From: UBA7672 sp044224605
GTDB taxonomy: Bacteria; Pseudomonadota; Alphaproteobacteria; Caulobacterales; Hyphomonadaceae
Length of the DNA stretch: 64,000 bases
NCBI GenBank assembly: GCA_044224605.1
Contig: JBGAKC010000004.1
Coordinates: forward strand, 1-64,000
Direction: 5' to 3'
Position numbers and translations under genes: made by a program. The notes below the pieces were generated by a model. That model was not told where the DNA came from and ran no database searches. It was given only the letters and a program-made list of their open reading frames with translations. Shown piece after piece: positions 51,789 to 59,266 of this stretch (position 1 is its first letter; every line of letters starts with the position of its first letter).

Positions 51789-53102
51789 TCAGGAGATTTC
51801 CTGCGACAGGTCGCGCCGGCGGTAGGGCCGGACGAGACGATGCAGCACGCCGATCAGGTCGCCGCCCGTTTCATAGTCTTCAACCTGGCGGTCTCTGAAC
51901 ATGAAAGGCCTGTCCTTGCCCATGCGCTCGCCCTGCGCGACCAGGTGAACGTTGACGCCCGCGCCCAGGCCAATCCCCGCCTCGATGCAGGAGTTGATGT
52001 TGTCCGCCGTGACATCGGCAACGTGGAAGAAGCTGCCGCTGATCCGTTCCACGATAACCTTCGAGATGATGTCCTCAGGAATGTTGTCGCCATCAACGCA
52101 CGGAACGCAACTAACGCCAGTGATAAGCTGTTTCGCGTGCTGGAACACGGCGCCTTCGGCCTCCGATCGCTTGAATTTGTAGGACAGGAATGCGTAATGC
52201 GGATGCTCCGGCGGCCGGAACCGTTCGGCCAGATCGTGCGGCACATGCCTGATCGCATTGCCGAAGAACGCGTCATCGAGCGTATACGACATGGCGTCTT
52301 CCGGACCTGAAAAGGTGAGCTTCGATTTCTCGAGCTGGGTCCTGGCGTTGACGATCGATAGATTGAGGTCGACGGTCGGGTCACGGAATATGAGCGTGGG
52401 CAGGCCGAGATCCTGCGCCATCGCCATTTCCTTGATGATGTAGGGAGATGCGAGTCCGCCGCCACGGTTGCTGAGGATCGCCACAAGCGCTCCGCAGCTG
52501 CGCATGATCTCGCGCACGCGATCACCAGCGCCGAAGCCTTTCTGGTCCTGCGAGTCTCCGATCGGGCGCCATCCCGCTTCCGTGATCGGCTTCAATATCT
52601 TGCGGGTCAGTTCGAACTCGTCTTCGCGCCAGCCGGCGGCGACATAGACATCCCTGTCATCGCGCGTCGTCGCACTGAATGACGGACCATAGAGGCCGCG
52701 GATGATGCCCATCGCAATGCCGGAATCGAGTTCCGTATGGCGGGCGTCCACCGCGCTGGTAGTTCTCATTGCGAGAGGAACCTCGCAGTCCTCCCACATG
52801 ATCGGAATGATCCTGAAAGCTGGGTCGTCCGTGCGCTGGATCATCCCGACTTCGAACTCCTCCCGCACCCAGTTGGAAGCGATGGAGGCCTTGGTCAGAA
52901 GGATGATGATGGAACGGCATTCGCCGATCCCGTCAGCGAGACCGGAGGAAATATGGGCGGAAGGCGTCATGTGTTCCTGGTCGAACCAGACGTCGATGCC
53001 GGCGTTGCGGAGCCAGCGGCGAAGCCTCATGACGCGGTCGATGTCGGCATGCGCGTGACTGAGAAAGGCCGCGTACCTTCGACGGTTGACCGGAATGCCC
53101 AC
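51789..53102 (-). CDS. TIR-domain protein with two more Rossmann-like modules
   Basis: 437 residues from a GTG at 53102 with GGGGAA upstream; a longer frame runs into argH but is not coding-like. Residues 8-140 are a TIR domain: YAAFLSHAHADIDRVMRLRRW, a WFDQE loop and SNWVREEFEVG, where E82 takes the place of the catalytic glutamate of TIR NAD-hydrolases. Residues about 150-245 form a second module (IIKEMAMAQDLGLPTLIF). Residues about 300-400 form a third (FHVADVTADNINSCIEAG) like the D-x-T...N...E-x-G motif of TIR-like/nucleoside deoxyribosyltransferase folds. It reads like a stand-alone immune effector with a nucleotide sensor. Codon use looks less GC3-biased than in neighbours. Confidence 0.85.
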   Translation of the reverse strand: MGIPVNRRRYAAFLSHAHADIDRVMRLRRWLRNAGIDVWFDQEHMTPSAHISSGLADGIGECRSIIILLTKASIASNWVREEFEVGMIQRTDDPAFRIIPIMWEDCEVPLAMRTTSAVDARHTELDSGIAMGIIRGLYGPSFSATTRDDRDVYVAAGWREDEFELTRKILKPITEAGWRPIGDSQDQKGFGAGDRVREIMRSCGALVAILSNRGGGLASPYIIKEMAMAQDLGLPTLIFRDPTVDLNLSIVNARTQLEKSKLTFSGPEDAMSYTLDDAFFGNAIRHVPHDLAERFRPPEHPHYAFLSYKFKRSEAEGAVFQHAKQLITGVSCVPCVDGDNIPEDIISKVIVERISGSFFHVADVTADNINSCIEAGIGLGAGVNVHLVAQGERMGKDRPFMFRDRQVEDYETGGDLIGVLHRLVRPYRRRDLSQEIS

Positions 53103-53170
53103 CTTGTTCCCCAAAGGGCTCTGAACCCTGAGCCATAGTTCTACGGGGGCAGGCGAATGTCGAGGGAGTC

Positions 53171-54568
53171 CTAGGCCTCGAGCCGGCCTTTCCACGTTGC
53201 AACCTGTTCGCGCACGCGTTCGGGCGCTGTGCCGCCATAACTCTTGCGGCTGGCCACTGAGGCATCCACCGTCAGCACCGCGAACACCTTGTCCGTGATG
53301 CGCGGTTCGAGCTTCTGCAACACGCCGAGCGGCAGGTCGGGCAGGGCCACGTTCGCCTGTTCGGCGGCTTTCACGGCGGCGCCGGTAATGTGGTGGGCTT
53401 CGCGGAACGGGATGTTGAGTTCGCGGACGAGCCAGTCGGCGAGATCGGTCGCCGTGCTGAAGCCAGACGATGCGCTCGCCCGCATGCGTTCGATGTTCGG
53501 CGTCATGGTGGAGATCATGCCGGTCATCGCCTGCAGCGACAGGTCGAGCGAGTCGAAGGCTTCAAAGGTGGTGAGCTTGTCGTCCTGCATGTCCTTCGAA
53601 TAGGCGAGGGGCAGGCCCTTCATGATCGTCAGCAGCTGGACGAGAGAGCCCATGGCGCGGCCTGACTTGGCGCGCACAAGTTCAGCCGCGTCGGGGTTGC
53701 GCTTCTGCGGCATGATCGAGGAGCCGGTCGACCACGCATCAGACATGCGCACGAAGGCGAACTGAGCGGAGGACCAGATCACGATCTCTTCGGCGAGCCG
53801 CGAGAGGTTCTGCGCGCAGATGGCGACGGCGCTGAGCGATTCCAGCGCGAAGTCGCGCGAGGAAACGCAGTCGAGCGAGTTGGCCATCGGGCGGTCAAAG
53901 CCGAGCGACTTGGCGACCATGTGGCGATCGATCGGGAAGCCGGTGCCGGCGAGGGCGGCGGCGCCGAGCGGGCTTTCGTTCATGCGCATGATGGCGTCGG
54001 CGAAGCGGCCGCGGTCGCGGTCGAGCATTTCGACATAGGCCATCAGGTGATGTCCGAAGGTGACGGGCTGGGCGGTCTGCAGGTGCGTGAAGCCCGGCAT
54101 GACGGTGTCGGCGTGCTTCTCCGCCTGAGCGAGCAGGACCTTCATCAGGGCGGTGATCTGCTCGTGCCGCGCGCCACACGCGGATTTGACCCAGAGGCGG
54201 AAATCGAGCGCGACCTGGTCGTTTCTGGACCGCGCCGTATGCAGGCGGCCGGCGGCCTCGCCGATGATTTCCTTGAGACGGGATTCCACATTGAGGTGGA
54301 TGTCTTCCAGCGCCTTGGAAAACTGGAACTTTCCTTCGCGGATTTCGGAGAGGACCTGGTCGAGGCCCTGTCGGATGGCAGATTCGTCCGCAGCGGTGAT
54401 CACGCCGGTCTTCGCCAGCATGGCGGCATGGGCTTTCGAACCGGCGATATCCTGCTCAGCGAGGCGCTTGTCCACGTCAATGGAGGCGTTTATCGCCTCC
54501 ATGACCTGGTCGGGTTGCGCCGAGAACCGGCCGCCCCACATGCTGTTGCTTTCGGGATTTTTCGTCAT
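53171..54568 (-). CDS. argH: Argininosuccinate lyase
   Basis: 465 residues from the ATG at 54568. It splits argininosuccinate to arginine and fumarate. Signatures are SMWGGRFS, TARSRNDQVALDFRLWV and the fumarase-family loop GSSIMPQKRNPD. An inner ATG (54541, MWGGRFS) is an alternative start. Its start codon shares CATG with the divergent TlpA-like gene. Confidence 0.96.
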   Translation of the reverse strand: MTKNPESNSMWGGRFSAQPDQVMEAINASIDVDKRLAEQDIAGSKAHAAMLAKTGVITAADESAIRQGLDQVLSEIREGKFQFSKALEDIHLNVESRLKEIIGEAAGRLHTARSRNDQVALDFRLWVKSACGARHEQITALMKVLLAQAEKHADTVMPGFTHLQTAQPVTFGHHLMAYVEMLDRDRGRFADAIMRMNESPLGAAALAGTGFPIDRHMVAKSLGFDRPMANSLDCVSSRDFALESLSAVAICAQNLSRLAEEIVIWSSAQFAFVRMSDAWSTGSSIMPQKRNPDAAELVRAKSGRAMGSLVQLLTIMKGLPLAYSKDMQDDKLTTFEAFDSLDLSLQAMTGMISTMTPNIERMRASASSGFSTATDLADWLVRELNIPFREAHHITGAAVKAAEQANVALPDLPLGVLQKLEPRITDKVFAVLTVDASVASRKSYGGTAPERVREQVATWKGRLEA

Positions 54569-55211
54569 GAGCCTGCGCCCCGCCTTTTCAGCCGCGCTTC
54601 TCGCACTCTTCGCGGTCGCTTGCCAGCCAGCAGAGGCCCCGAAACCGGTCGATCCAGCCGCTTTGCCTGATACGGCCGCGGCTGCGCCGGAAACGCCCGC
54701 CCCGGCCCCCGCAGAGACCCAGCTGGCGAAGTTCAAGACCGGCCAGTTCGAGAAGCTCGACACCGACCAGGACCTCTCCATCCCGACCGCCAAGTTCGTG
54801 GATGCAGACGGCAAGGACCACACCTTCGCCGAATATGCCGGGAAGGTGGTCGTCTATAACATCTGGGCTGAATGGTGCGGGCCGTGCGTGGAGGAGATGC
54901 CGAGCCTCGTTGCCCTGCAGAAGGCGTTCGCGGGCAAGGACGTGGCGGTGATCCCGGTCGCCTTCGGATTCGGCAAGGGCGTGACCCGCGAGACCACGCT
55001 GGCCAAGTTCCGCGAACTCGTCGGCAAGGAACTGCCCTTCTATTATGACGGCGAGATCGAAGTTAACGCCCAGGCCAAGACCGGCCAGCTGCCGGCGACC
55101 ATCATCTACGACAAGTCTGGCAAAGAAGCCGCCCGGCTGACTTATCCGGCCAAATGGGACGCCCCGGACGCCATCGCGCTGGTGCAGGCGATCCTCGACG
55201 GTCAGAGCTGA
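54567..55211 (+). CDS. tlpA: TlpA-like thioredoxin-domain lipoprotein
   Basis: 214 residues from the ATG at 54567. The leader is lipoprotein-like with AVAC; a Pro/Ala-rich linker follows. The thioredoxin domain has the active site WAEWCGPCVEEMPSL (CxxC), KVVVYNIW and QLPATIIYDKSGKEA. It is a membrane-anchored thiol-disulfide reductase. In many alphaproteobacteria tlpA is divergent from argH; here the two starts overlap in one CATG. Confidence 0.93.
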   Translation: MSLRPAFSAALLALFAVACQPAEAPKPVDPAALPDTAAAAPETPAPAPAETQLAKFKTGQFEKLDTDQDLSIPTAKFVDADGKDHTFAEYAGKVVVYNIWAEWCGPCVEEMPSLVALQKAFAGKDVAVIPVAFGFGKGVTRETTLAKFRELVGKELPFYYDGEIEVNAQAKTGQLPATIIYDKSGKEAARLTYPAKWDAPDAIALVQAILDGQS

Positions 55212-55362
55212 CGGCAGCCAACTGCCTGAAACCTATTCACTTCGCCGCGAGAAGGCGGGGGCGCGACACCCCCAACGCTTGTGGGCGCCCGGGGGATTCG
55301 GCATCTATCGGCGTAAGGTGCGTTACGGATCCGAACTGTCCGGACGCAAAGGAGATTCAGAC

Positions 55363-56484
55363 ATGAACCTGCGCCACGTTTCCATGGCCGTTATTGTTGC
55401 CGCCATGGCGCTGAGCGGGAGCGCCTTCGCTCAGGCCGTCGGCGTCGATTTCGGCGACATCAAGTCGGGCGTCACCACGGCGGGTCCGGATACGGACAAG
55501 GCAGCGATCAACGCGCCGACGGTCCAGCCTGGTTACAAGGTCCCGCGCCTCAAGGACGGCAAGCCGGACATCACCGGCGTGTGGTCGAACGCATCCAACA
55601 CGACGCTGCGCCGGGGAGGCGGCAACAAGAACCTCGTGATGACGGACGATGAGGCCAGAAAGGCGCGCGCCTCGAATGCGCAGAACGTCCGCCAGCAGAC
55701 CGACGACAACCAGAAACTCTCCGACGGCAAGCTCGATGGCAAGGATCTCGCCTCGGGCCGCGGTTACAACTCGTTCTGGATCGATCCGGGCAACAACTAC
55801 GCGCTCGTCAAAGGCACGTGGCGCACGTCTTGGATCGTCGATCCGCCGAGCGGGCAGGTGCCGATGAAGGCCGGCCGCGGAGGCGGCAGCTATGGTGGTC
55901 CGCGTCCGCAGGTCGCCGCCGCGAAGGATCCCGGCTACGGCTACAACAACCCCGAAGAACGCAACCTCAACGAGCGCTGCTTCATCCTCGGCACGTCTGG
56001 CCCGCCGATCGGGAATTATCTCTACAACAACAACACAAGGATCACGCAGTCGCCGGAGTATGTCGTAATCGAGTCCGAGATGATCCACGATGCGCGCATC
56101 ATCCCGCTCAACGCCAAGCACAAGCCGAAGGAGCTTGCGCCATGGATGGGCGACTCGATCGGCTGGTGGGATGGCGACACGCTCGTTGTCGAGACGATCA
56201 ACATGCAGCGCGGCGGCGGCAGCGTGCCGCTGAGCCCCGTCGGCAAGATCACGGAGCGCTTCACGCGCTACAACGACAAGCAGGTGTTCTACGAGTTCGA
56301 GGTCAACGATCCGGAGAACTACACGCAGGTGTGGAAAGGTCAGATGTCGCTCAATGCGGTCAATGGCATCTACGAATACGCCTGCCATGAAGGAAACTAT
56401 GCGCTGCACGGCATCCTCGAAGCGGGTCGCAAGAACGACCGCGAGGGCAAGGTCAACGACAGCAGCAAGGACGGCACGGAATAA
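55363..56484 (+). CDS. Secreted PDITGVW-motif protein, copy 1
   Basis: 373 residues with an excellent AAAGGAGA ribosome site. A signal peptide ends in SAFAQ. The mature part opens with PRLKDGKPDITGVWSN, a motif common in large families of exported hypothetical proteins. Further blocks GRGYNSFWIDPGNNYALVKG, GWWDGDTLVVET and IYEYACHEGNYALHG are shared with the next gene. Function unknown; an enzymatic role cannot be argued from what is visible. It forms a tandem pair with copy 2. Confidence 0.9.
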   Translation: MNLRHVSMAVIVAAMALSGSAFAQAVGVDFGDIKSGVTTAGPDTDKAAINAPTVQPGYKVPRLKDGKPDITGVWSNASNTTLRRGGGNKNLVMTDDEARKARASNAQNVRQQTDDNQKLSDGKLDGKDLASGRGYNSFWIDPGNNYALVKGTWRTSWIVDPPSGQVPMKAGRGGGSYGGPRPQVAAAKDPGYGYNNPEERNLNERCFILGTSGPPIGNYLYNNNTRITQSPEYVVIESEMIHDARIIPLNAKHKPKELAPWMGDSIGWWDGDTLVVETINMQRGGGSVPLSPVGKITERFTRYNDKQVFYEFEVNDPENYTQVWKGQMSLNAVNGIYEYACHEGNYALHGILEAGRKNDREGKVNDSSKDGTE

Positions 56485-56491
56485 CTTTTCG

Positions 56492-56528
56492 GCCAGACTG
56501 GCGCGCGCTACACGACGCGCCGGCTGGC
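56492..56528 (+). other. Intercistronic stem-loop between tandem paralogues
   Basis: GCCAG-ACT-GGCGCG pairs with CGCGCC-GG-CTGGC, giving 11 base pairs with an internal loop. It lies between the two paralogues, upstream of a TTGGGAGGAG ribosome site, and may set their relative expression. Confidence 0.5.
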
Positions 56529-56550
56529 GATAACTTGGGAGGAGTTCGCG

Positions 56551-57636
56551 ATGAAACTGCGTGATGTTTCCGTGGCTGTGATGGCCGCTGTGATTGCCGT
56601 GTCCGGCGCAGGAGCGGCCTCCGCGCAGGCCGCGGCGCAGACCGGCGCCCGGGTCGAGGTGCCGAACCTCAAGCCGGCCAAGGAAGGCGATCGCGTTGCT
56701 GCGGGCTATGTCGCCCCGCGCCTCGCCATCGGTCAGCCGGACCTTTCAGGCGTATGGTCGAACGCCTCCAACACACGGATGACGCGCCCGGCCAAGTTCA
56801 AGGCGCTGGTGCTGAACGATGAAGAAGCGGCGAAGGCCCGCGCCGAAGATCCCTCCAACATCCGCCAGGCAACCGACGACAACCAGAAGATCACCGACGG
56901 CAAGCTCGACGGGAAGGATCTCGCTGCGGGTCGCGGCTACAACTCGTTCTGGATCGATCCGGGCAACAACTACGCGAACGTCAAAGGCACATGGCGCACG
57001 TCGTGGATCGTTGATCCGCCCTCGGGTCAGGTGCCGTTCTCGGAAGAGGGGCGCAAGCTGCTCACCTCGATGCGCGGACAGCGCGGGCAGGGGCGCGGGT
57101 CGGGCTATGACAATCCGGAAGAGCGCGGCGCGGGCGAGCGTTGCATCGTCGGCTTTGGCGGCACGGGCGGGCCGCCGCTAATGAACGTGCTTTACAACAA
57201 CAATTACCAGATCATCCAGAGCGCGGACGCCGTGGTTATCGTCACCGAGATGGTGCACGACGCGCGCATCATCCGCCTTAACGCCGATCACAAGCCGGCG
57301 GCGCTGAACCAGTATCTTGGCGATTCCATCGGCTGGTGGGAAGGCGATACACTGGTGGTCGAGACCACCAACATCAATCCGAACGGCGGCGGCCAGGTAC
57401 AGCTGACTGGCGGCGGCAAGATCATCGAGCGCTTCACGCGCTATTCCGACAACCAGGTACTGTATGAGTTCGAGGTCAACGACCCGGCGCTCTACAGCCA
57501 GGTGTGGAAGGGCGAGGTCGGCCTCAACCGCGTGAACCAGAACGTCTACGAATACGCCTGCCATGAGGGCAATTACGGCCTGCACGGCCGCGGCCTCACG
57601 GTCGCGGCGCTTTCGTTTGCGCTTGCCGCGCCATGA
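56551..57636 (+). CDS. Secreted PDLSGVW-motif protein, copy 2, altered C-terminus
   Basis: 361 residues. Same layout as copy 1: signal peptide ending in ASAQ, APRLAIGQPDLSGVWSN, YNSFWIDPGNNYANVKGTW, GWWEGDTLVVETT and VYEYACHEGNYGLHG. After LHG the two copies part: copy 1 has a polar tail (ILEAGRKNDREGK), this one ends in a hydrophobic GRGLTVAALSFALAAP. The TGA lies in the arsR promoter/operator. The end therefore looks rebuilt when the ars genes arrived. Confidence 0.88.
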   Translation: MKLRDVSVAVMAAVIAVSGAGAASAQAAAQTGARVEVPNLKPAKEGDRVAAGYVAPRLAIGQPDLSGVWSNASNTRMTRPAKFKALVLNDEEAAKARAEDPSNIRQATDDNQKITDGKLDGKDLAAGRGYNSFWIDPGNNYANVKGTWRTSWIVDPPSGQVPFSEEGRKLLTSMRGQRGQGRGSGYDNPEERGAGERCIVGFGGTGGPPLMNVLYNNNYQIIQSADAVVIVTEMVHDARIIRLNADHKPAALNQYLGDSIGWWEGDTLVVETTNINPNGGGQVQLTGGGKIIERFTRYSDNQVLYEFEVNDPALYSQVWKGEVGLNRVNQNVYEYACHEGNYGLHGRGLTVAALSFALAAP

Positions 57637-57655
57637 TTTCGATAGTAGTGGAAAT
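57617..57655 (+). promoter_or_regulatory. Candidate arsR promoter and operator
   Basis: TTGCGC (57617-57622) and GATAGT (57641-57646) are 18 bases apart. An inverted repeat ATTTC (57636-57640) / GAAAT (57651-57655) overlaps the -10 element, 5 bases before arsR. This is where an ArsR dimer would block transcription. Confidence 0.45.
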
Positions 57656-57660
57656 ATCAA

Positions 57661-58029
57661 ATGAACAGCAGTGAAGTCGTTTCCGCACTTGGCGCGCTGG
57701 CGCAGGAGCATCGCCTCGCGGTGTTCCGTCTTCTTGTGAAGGCGGGTCCGGATGGGATGGCGGCCGGCGAGATCGCTGAAGCCGTCGGCGTGCCGGCGTC
57801 GTCGATGTCTTTCCATCTGGCGCATCTCAACCGGGCGGGCCTTGTCAGGCAACGGCGCGAAAGCCGCTCGCTGATCTACACTGCTGACTTCAATACGATG
57901 AACGGTCTGCTGGCCCATCTGGTCGAGGATTGTTGTCAGGGCAAACCTGAGGTTTGCGCGCCGATGGCCGAGGCTGTGAACCGCGCGGCCTGTTGCAGTC
58001 CAGCCCCAAGGAAGCGGGTGCGCTCATGA
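57661..58029 (+). CDS. arsR: ArsR-family transcriptional repressor
   Basis: 122 residues. A winged helix (HRLAVFRLLVKAGPDG, AEAVGVPASSMSFHLAHLN, then RQRRESRSLIYTADF) typical of the ArsR family. Metal(loid)-sensing cysteines lie in the C-terminal region: DCCQGKPEVC and ACCSP, which fits the type with a C-terminal As(III) site rather than the E. coli CVCDL. It begins an arsR-arsC-aqpS operon with ATGA overlaps. Arsenite would release it from the operator just upstream. Confidence 0.95.
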   Translation: MNSSEVVSALGALAQEHRLAVFRLLVKAGPDGMAAGEIAEAVGVPASSMSFHLAHLNRAGLVRQRRESRSLIYTADFNTMNGLLAHLVEDCCQGKPEVCAPMAEAVNRAACCSPAPRKRVRS

Positions 58030-58556
58030 CCGACGATCGCGTCTATAATGTCTTGTTTCTCTGCACCGGCAATTCGTGCCGGTCGATCTTGGCCGAGGCG
58101 ATTCTCAACCGCGTTGGCAATGGCAGATTCCGCGCCTACTCCGCTGGCTCGTTTCCGAAAGGCGAGGTGAACCCGAATGCAATCGCTCTGCTGAAACGAT
58201 TGAACCACCCGGTGGAGGGCCTGCGGTCGAAGCCATGGGACGAGTTCTCGCTCGCCACAAATCCTGACGCCCCGAAACTCGATTTCGTGTTCACCGTCTG
58301 CGACAACGCCGCGGGCGAGGTCTGTCCGATGTGGCCGGGCCAGCCGATGACGGCGCACTGGGGCATGCCCGATCCAGGCGAGGTCAAAGGATCCGAAACC
58401 GAGATCGCGCTGGCCTTCGTGGAAGCGTATCGACAGCTCACGAGCCGTCTCAGCATCTTCGTCAGCCTGCCCATCGCGAGTCTCGATCGCCTGTCCCTGC
58501 AGAAGCGGATGGAGGCCATCGGCAAGGCGCGCGACCAGCCCGCGCGCACCGAATGA
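58026..58556 (+). CDS. arsC: Arsenate reductase, thioredoxin-type (LMW phosphatase fold)
   Basis: 176 residues from the ATG at 58026, overlapping the arsR stop. The P-loop is LFLCTGNSCRS with nucleophile C13 and R19. A second redox cysteine pair is in TVCDNAAGEVCP. This is the class coupled to thioredoxin. It converts arsenate to arsenite, which the next gene's channel can release. The C-terminal ~35 residues extend beyond the usual length. Confidence 0.95.
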   Translation: MTDDRVYNVLFLCTGNSCRSILAEAILNRVGNGRFRAYSAGSFPKGEVNPNAIALLKRLNHPVEGLRSKPWDEFSLATNPDAPKLDFVFTVCDNAAGEVCPMWPGQPMTAHWGMPDPGEVKGSETEIALAFVEAYRQLTSRLSIFVSLPIASLDRLSLQKRMEAIGKARDQPARTE

Positions 58557-59266
58557 TGTCATCGCTCCCGCGAAGGCTTGCCGCCGAATTGCTCGGAACG
58601 CTGCTGCTGGTCGGCTGTGTTATCGGCTCGGGAATTCTTGCTGATCAGTTATCAGCGGATGATGCCGTGTCCTTGATCGGAAACACGATCGCAACCGCCG
58701 GGATGCTGGCCGTCCTCATTCTTGCACTCGGTCCGGTTTCAGGCGCTCAATTCAACCCGGCTGTGACGCTGGTGCTCGCGCTGCGGCGCGAGATAGGCCC
58801 GGCCTGCGCAGTCGCTTACTGCATTGCGCAATGCACTGGCGCGGTTCTGGGCGCCGTGCTCGCACACGCGATGTTTGCGCTTCCCCTGATCCAGCAATCG
58901 ACGCACGATCGTTCTGGCGTTGCCATAGCGATGGCGGATGGCGTTGCAACTTTCGCGCTTGTCTTCACGATTCTCGCGGTGCGGCGTTCACGGCCGGAAG
59001 CCGTCGCTTACGCAGTCGCGCTCGTGATCGCGGCCGGTTACTGGTGGACAGCATCTACGTCGTTCGCCAACCCCGCCGTGACGCTCGCCCGCGCCTTCAG
59101 CGACACGTTTGCGGGGATCGGACTGTCAGCTGTGCCGGGATTCGTGGCGGCGCAACTTCTGGGCGCCCTGGTCGCGCTGGCATGCTTTTCGTTCATATTC
59201 GGATCGTCCGCGCCGGCCACGGTCGGGTCTTCTGACCCCGAGTCGGATCCCCGAGGCGAAGCCTAG
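58553..59266 (+). CDS. aqpS: Aquaglyceroporin in ars operon (AqpS-type)
   Basis: 237 residues from the ATG at 58553 overlapping the arsC stop (ATGA). Six transmembrane helices and the two half-helix motifs: GAQFNPAVTLVLA and SFANPAVTLARAF. In Sinorhizobium meliloti an aquaglyceroporin (AqpS) in the ars operon lets arsenite made by ArsC leave the cell down its gradient. No ArsB or Acr3 pump is seen here, so the same design applies. Its stop overlaps the convergent MORN gene's stop. Confidence 0.93.
   Translation: MMSSLPRRLAAELLGTLLLVGCVIGSGILADQLSADDAVSLIGNTIATAGMLAVLILALGPVSGAQFNPAVTLVLALRREIGPACAVAYCIAQCTGAVLGAVLAHAMFALPLIQQSTHDRSGVAIAMADGVATFALVFTILAVRRSRPEAVAYAVALVIAAGYWWTASTSFANPAVTLARAFSDTFAGIGLSAVPGFVAAQLLGALVALACFSFIFGSSAPATVGSSDPESDPRGEA

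Noticed and set aside
53103..53195. A 31-residue N-terminal extension of the TIR protein from a GTG inside argH.
   Set aside because: The GTG at 53102 has a GGGGAA ribosome site and starts just before the TIR domain; the extension overlaps argH and is not domain-like.
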